Assembly (NCBI RefSeq): GCF_001956295.1
Contig: NZ_MRTD01000014.1
Location: forward strand, 62,001 to 126,000
Source: Paenibacillus sp. FSL A5-0031
GTDB lineage: Bacteria; Bacillota; Bacilli; Paenibacillales; Paenibacillaceae
Reading direction: 5' to 3'
Length of the DNA stretch: 64,000 nt
The notes beneath the pieces are model-generated. The model saw only the letters and a program-made list of their open reading frames with translations, ran no database searches and had not been told where the DNA came from. This document shows positions 60,517 through 64,000 of this stretch, one piece after another. How positions within the stretch are numbered: position 1 is the first letter of the stretch; every line of letters begins with the position of its first letter. The translations under genes were made by a program, and so were the position numbers.

Positions 60517-60765
60517 ATGTTTAATGAAATAAGGAGGCTGTTCAAAAAAAAGCAAAAGCCTGTAGAACAGACAAAGAATCCAGTGTATATTCCTCCACGA
60601 ATGAAAATGGATTGCGATTGTTCGGGAAAAGTGGAAATAAGGGATTTTGATAAAGGTCTTGGCTGCTGGTATGTCACTCGAGAGTGTGAACCCTGTGAGT
60701 ATTATTGGGAAGGCCCGATATATATGTATGATGATCCTGCCCGATTTGGATCGACACAGGAATAG
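60517..60765 (+). CDS. Cys-rich hypothetical protein, 82 aa
   Basis: Start at MFNEIRRLFKKK, nine bases after ATGGAGGTC; an in-frame ATG at 60493 would add eight residues. A basic N-terminal helix (RRLFKKKQKP) followed by DCDCSGK and TRECEPCEYYW, four to five Cys that could hold a metal. No family recognised. Confidence 0.6.
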   Translation: MFNEIRRLFKKKQKPVEQTKNPVYIPPRMKMDCDCSGKVEIRDFDKGLGCWYVTRECEPCEYYWEGPIYMYDDPARFGSTQE

Positions 60766-60894
60766 AAGTGTTGTAGTTGAAGTTATGAAAAAATATACGA
60801 TAGAATGGCTACATTGGACAACGAAGAAAATAATGTTCTAGAATGACTGTTGATTCTACAAGGTTTTAGGGTGAAAAACAAAGGGGAGTTTCTT

Positions 60895-61193
60895 ATGCTT
60901 AGTAAGAAAGTGAAATAGGCAATGTTAATTTTGTCCACTATGCTTTTCGTTATTTTGCTTGTTTCACAAACGAATAATTGGTTTGCTCTCAGTTCTCCAA
61001 GCGGTGAGGTGTTATCTTCATTGTTGGCCTTAGCTGTTACAATTTTAATTATTGATTTGGCATTTAAGGAAAAAAATAAATCTGAATTTGGCAGTCTACA
61101 TACATTGATAAAAAGCCAAAAGCAATTGCGTATGCAGGCGTAGGTTTGATTGTAAATCTATCAGCAGTTTGTCTATTGATTCCACAAGTCTAG
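60895..61193 (+). pseudogene. Membrane-protein gene with stop at codon 8 and a frameshift
   Basis: GGGGAG and ATG open the frame MLSKKVK, followed by in-frame TAG (60916-60918), then AMLILSTMLFVILLVSQTNN and two membrane segments; near 61107 the protein-like frame changes to DKKPKAIAYAGVGLIVNLSA and ends CLLIPQV plus TAG. So one nonsense and one frameshift mutation interrupt a roughly 98-residue three-segment membrane protein. Confidence 0.65.
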
Positions 61194-61236
61194 TCGCATA
61201 ATTAAGAATCAGCATGTGAATGCGTTTTCCATTGTT

Positions 61237-61258
61237 GTATATTAGTATACTAATATAT
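61237..61258. promoter_or_regulatory. Best copy of the AT palindrome, before the RCC1/FN3 protein
   Basis: TATATTAGTATACTAATATA (61238-61257) is a perfect 20-bp palindrome. It lies 155 bases upstream of the large surface-protein gene. It is the reference for the related elements at 15.3, 15.6, 22.3, 25.2, 27.2, 30.1, 39.2 and 57.9 kb. Confidence 0.6.
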
Positions 61259-61412
61259 ATGCAACTATTGTAGACGTTAACCATAGGTGATATCAAGATA
61301 GCTAACTAATTTCGTTTACTGAATATACTAATCATATATTCAGTAAAGGGAATTAGTTCTCTCGGACCGTAAATGTATGGGTCTGTAATTAAAAACACAG
61401 GAGGAAGTACAA

Positions 61413-64000
61413 GTGAGGAAACTAGTAAACATGGTTTTAGCTTTAACTCTTTTTTTGGGAGGAGTATTTGGTAGTTTGTCTGGAGGAAGCCTTGTAAGTG
61501 CTGCCGAAAGTTTGAATTTGGTAAGTTTGGGATTACCACCTGAAGTAACTCTCAATGGAACATTTGATAAGAGGATAACTTCTTACACGGCTACAGTCCC
61601 GAATAGCTATAAAGTAATAACTATAGCACCAATAGCTGAAAGTGCTTCTTCGACTGTAAAGTTAATAGGATTCCCAGTTTTTGAAACACCTTACGACTAC
61701 ACTGGACCTGCTATTGGGGCATTATCAAAGTATCTAAACGTGGGAGTTACTAGACTTGATATTGATGTAATCAACGGATCGCAAAAGCAAACTTACACAA
61801 TAGATGTGAAAAGAGAGATAGGTCCAGACAGTGATTTGATAACACATAAAGTACCTTCCCAGATCGGAGCCAGCGCTAGTGTAACTTACTTTATTAACGG
61901 AGAGGGTAAACTTTTTGGTTTGGGAGATAACATCAATTTGGAACTCGGTTCCCAACCATCTCGCGATGTCTTGATCCCTGTATATACGGGGTTAAAAGAT
62001 GTGGTAGGAATAACAGGTGGAATATCGAATGGTGTTGGGTATGCAATTGCAATGCTTTCAGGTGGGAGAGTAGCCGGTCTTGGAAAAAATGTAAACCAAA
62101 AAGCGTTTTCTGAAATGGAAGGAGTAATTGATACCGACGGAAAGGTATTTAAGTATCGTGACGGATCTGTGTCTATAGCCAATGCAAATGGAGTTTACAG
62201 GACTTTATTTGAGGGAAATGTTCGTGATGTTGTTACTGCATCAGGAGCTGTGGCCATTATGGAAGACGGATCTGTTAGAGTCTACACTGATATAAATAAA
62301 TACAAAGTACTAACTGGTATTACTAACGCGGTCAAACTACTAAAGATAAGTTCGAGTGCCGCACTTATCTTGACCTCTGATAATGAGCTCTATAGATGGT
62401 ACTTTAATAGTGCACAAAATGCTTATATTCATGAAAGAATCCCTGGTTATTTTAAGGATATGGCTTCTGGAGGAGGTAAAGCAGATTCTACTGCTAATCT
62501 AGGGCTCGCTACGGTATTGCAATCATTTTCAGATACCTACAGCACAATGGTTAATTACGGATACAGTACTAGTGATTGGGGAAAAGACATCGTTTCCTTC
62601 GATGCTGGGAGCAATAATGCATTTTATGTTAATAACAAAAATGAATTATGGGGGGTAGGTACTACAACTCATGGTGAGTTGGGCCTCAAATCTACTGATG
62701 CTTACGCTCTTGTCATACCAAAATCAAGAAAGATAGTAGACGATATCTATAGCTATACTACAGTAGATTCTGGACCTTGGAGCCCACCTATATCGGCACC
62801 TACAAACCTAGCAGTTAAAGTAACATCAAGTTCTGCAGATCTTTCCTGGAATGCCGTACTAGATGTTACAGGTTATCAAATTAAGAGAAATGGTTCATTA
62901 CTGACAACAGTTACGGGAACATCTTTTAAAGATACAAATTTGACTGCAAATACAAAGTATGATTATGTTGTAGCTGCTGTAAAGGATACTAATGTAGGAA
63001 AACCTTCTGCAATCTCTGCGACAACACTTTCCTTACTAGCAGCTCCAGCAAATTTTGATGGTTCTGATATTACTGGATCTTCTATTACCATGTCTTGGAA
63101 TTCTGTAGTAGGGGCAGACGAATATGTGCTGAAGCGCAATGACACTATTGTTGCTAAAGATACCGCGTTATCCTTTGTTGATTCGGGACTAACCCTTAAT
63201 ACATCGTATACTTACTCGGTGGTAGCTCTGTTGGATGGGAAAGAAATATCTGAGAAAGCAATAAAAACTGTAAGCACTCTTAATAAACTCGATGCAGTTA
63301 CTAATTTTAGATCAACAAGCAAAAGCAATAACAGTATTACTTTAGGTTGGAATTCAGTGCCAGGTGCCACTTCTTACGAAATATTTGTTGGCAATGGAAC
63401 AACACCTATTTATGTAGGTAATGCTACATCTTTTGCTCATAACAATTTAATTTCAAACACGGTTTATGAGTACCATATTATAGCGAAGAAAACTGGACTT
63501 ATTAGCCAAGAAACAAATCTTTCGGTTGCTACCGATCTATTGATAATTCCAGCTCCCGCAAAGATCACTGTTACAGGTGCTACATATAATTCAGCCTCAT
63601 TTAATTGGACTCCGGTGGATGATGCTGAGATTTATGTTATTACCAGAAATGGAAATCAAATAGCTAGCGGTATAAGCACTTCTTATACAGATACTGGTCT
63701 TGAGGAGCAGGTAATCTACACTTACCGTGTGGTTGCAAAAATAGGTAACTCTGCAGGTGCTTACGCAGAAGCTATGATTGTGACCCCTGTGAAACCTAAC
63801 CCTGAAGACTTGAAACCTCAGATGCCTTCGGCAGACGTGGTACAGTTTAAAGCGAGTTCAGCAGGTATTACTACTTCTTCTATATCACTGTTCTGGAATA
63901 CTATAACTAGTGCGGATACTTATACTGTTAAACGTGATGGTGTCACTGTCTACACTGGATCAGACACAACATTTACCGATACCGTATTGGAAGCAGACCA
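61413..64000 (+). CDS. Large secreted RCC1/fibronectin-III protein (3' end outside window)
   Basis: Open from GTG (GGAGGAAGTACAA in front) to the window end, at least 862 residues. Signal peptide to about residue 31 (ending LVSAA); a cadherin-like beta-sandwich (about 40-125: VTLNGTFDKRITSYTATVPN); an RCC1-like propeller (about 150-440, with KLFGLGDNINLELGS and NELWGVGTTTHGELGL); then at least five fibronectin-III repeats from about 460, each with the SW-N-V-G--Y-v--n pattern (SADLSWNAVLDVTGYQIKRN, SITMSWNSVVGADEYVLKRN). Probably a wall-associated adhesin; an SLH or sorting end would be beyond the window. Confidence 0.85.
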   Translation, partial: MRKLVNMVLALTLFLGGVFGSLSGGSLVSAAESLNLVSLGLPPEVTLNGTFDKRITSYTATVPNSYKVITIAPIAESASSTVKLIGFPVFETPYDYTGPAIGALSKYLNVGVTRLDIDVINGSQKQTYTIDVKREIGPDSDLITHKVPSQIGASASVTYFINGEGKLFGLGDNINLELGSQPSRDVLIPVYTGLKDVVGITGGISNGVGYAIAMLSGGRVAGLGKNVNQKAFSEMEGVIDTDGKVFKYRDGSVSIANANGVYRTLFEGNVRDVVTASGAVAIMEDGSVRVYTDINKYKVLTGITNAVKLLKISSSAALILTSDNELYRWYFNSAQNAYIHERIPGYFKDMASGGGKADSTANLGLATVLQSFSDTYSTMVNYGYSTSDWGKDIVSFDAGSNNAFYVNNKNELWGVGTTTHGELGLKSTDAYALVIPKSRKIVDDIYSYTTVDSGPWSPPISAPTNLAVKVTSSSADLSWNAVLDVTGYQIKRNGSLLTTVTGTSFKDTNLTANTKYDYVVAAVKDTNVGKPSAISATTLSLLAAPANFDGSDITGSSITMSWNSVVGADEYVLKRNDTIVAKDTALSFVDSGLTLNTSYTYSVVALLDGKEISEKAIKTVSTLNKLDAVTNFRSTSKSNNSITLGWNSVPGATSYEIFVGNGTTPIYVGNATSFAHNNLISNTVYEYHIIAKKTGLISQETNLSVATDLLIIPAPAKITVTGATYNSASFNWTPVDDAEIYVITRNGNQIASGISTSYTDTGLEEQVIYTYRVVAKIGNSAGAYAEAMIVTPVKPNPEDLKPQMPSADVVQFKASSAGITTSSISLFWNTITSADTYTVKRDGVTVYTGSDTTFTDTVLEAD

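Noticed and set aside
60647..60841. 64-codon open frame
   Set aside because: It overlaps the Cys-rich 82-residue gene in another frame and lacks a ribosome binding site.

Overview
The window looks like part of a large conjugative plasmid (or a plasmid-like integrative element) from a spore-forming Firmicute, most probably Paenibacillus or a close relative. Evidence: AT-rich sequence with strong GGAGG ribosome binding sites and frequent TTG/GTG starts; a Gram-positive type IV secretion operon of the TcpC/TcpE/VirB4/M23-glucosaminidase kind; an actin-type ParM/ParR partition pair; proteins with S-layer-homology (SLH) domains; and no chromosomal housekeeping gene anywhere in 64 kb.

Layout. 1-2.5 kb: small accessory genes of unknown function, all on the minus strand. 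2.7-5.1 kb: an HNH nuclease plus ABC-type ATPase pair resembling the Septu anti-phage system. 5.3-15.3 kb: the conjugation operon on the minus strand, read from a small membrane protein through TcpC-, TcpD- and TcpE-like proteins, VirB4 ATPase, a VirB6-like channel protein and a cell-wall hydrolase, and closed by a strong terminator. 15.4-16.6 kb: a 47-residue membrane protein and a replication-relaxation family protein. 17.1-19.2 kb: a parC-like array of four contiguous 22-bp repeats followed by parM and parR. 19.3-21.2 kb: a GIY-YIG-like nuclease bracketed by inverted copies of a short motif, a decayed gene and an AT-rich repeat region that is a candidate replication origin. 21.3-24.8 kb: a DNA-binding protein and the VirD4/TraG-type coupling protein. 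24.9-30.0 kb: two small regulators (one an unusual XRE-LytTR fusion), unknown proteins, an S1-domain RNA-binding protein, a second replication-relaxation protein and a stand-alone N-terminal half of a TnpB. 30.1-39.2 kb: a Tad/Flp-type pilus operon (two CpaE/TadZ-like ATPases, CpaB, CpaF/TadA, TadB, TadC, five tiny paralogous membrane proteins, two TadE/G-like proteins). 39.3-47.9 kb: an HD-GYP protein, two SLH proteins and a 1886-residue secreted protein. 48.6-52.3 kb: a three-gene ABC-3C/Lamassu-like defence operon. 52.4-55.3 kb: transposon debris, an intact IS110-family element with a long structured non-coding flank, and two orphan proteins. 55.5-64 kb: prepilin peptidase, a tyrosine recombinase with an early stop codon, many tiny or decayed genes, and the start of a large secreted RCC1/fibronectin-III protein that runs off the end.

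How it fits together. The plasmid carries its own partition, conjugation, pilus/surface and defence modules. An AT-rich palindromic element (best copy TATATTAGTATACTAATATA) lies in front of the conjugation operon, the coupling protein, the S1/TnpB-like operon, the Tad operon, the HD-GYP/SLH operon and the terminal surface-protein gene. This suggests that one plasmid regulator controls DNA transfer and cell-surface genes together. The prepilin peptidase at 55.5 kb is the obvious processing enzyme for the Tad locus 17 kb away. Two defence systems and several decayed genes and IS remnants mark the 1-5 kb and 48-61 kb regions as accessory cargo.
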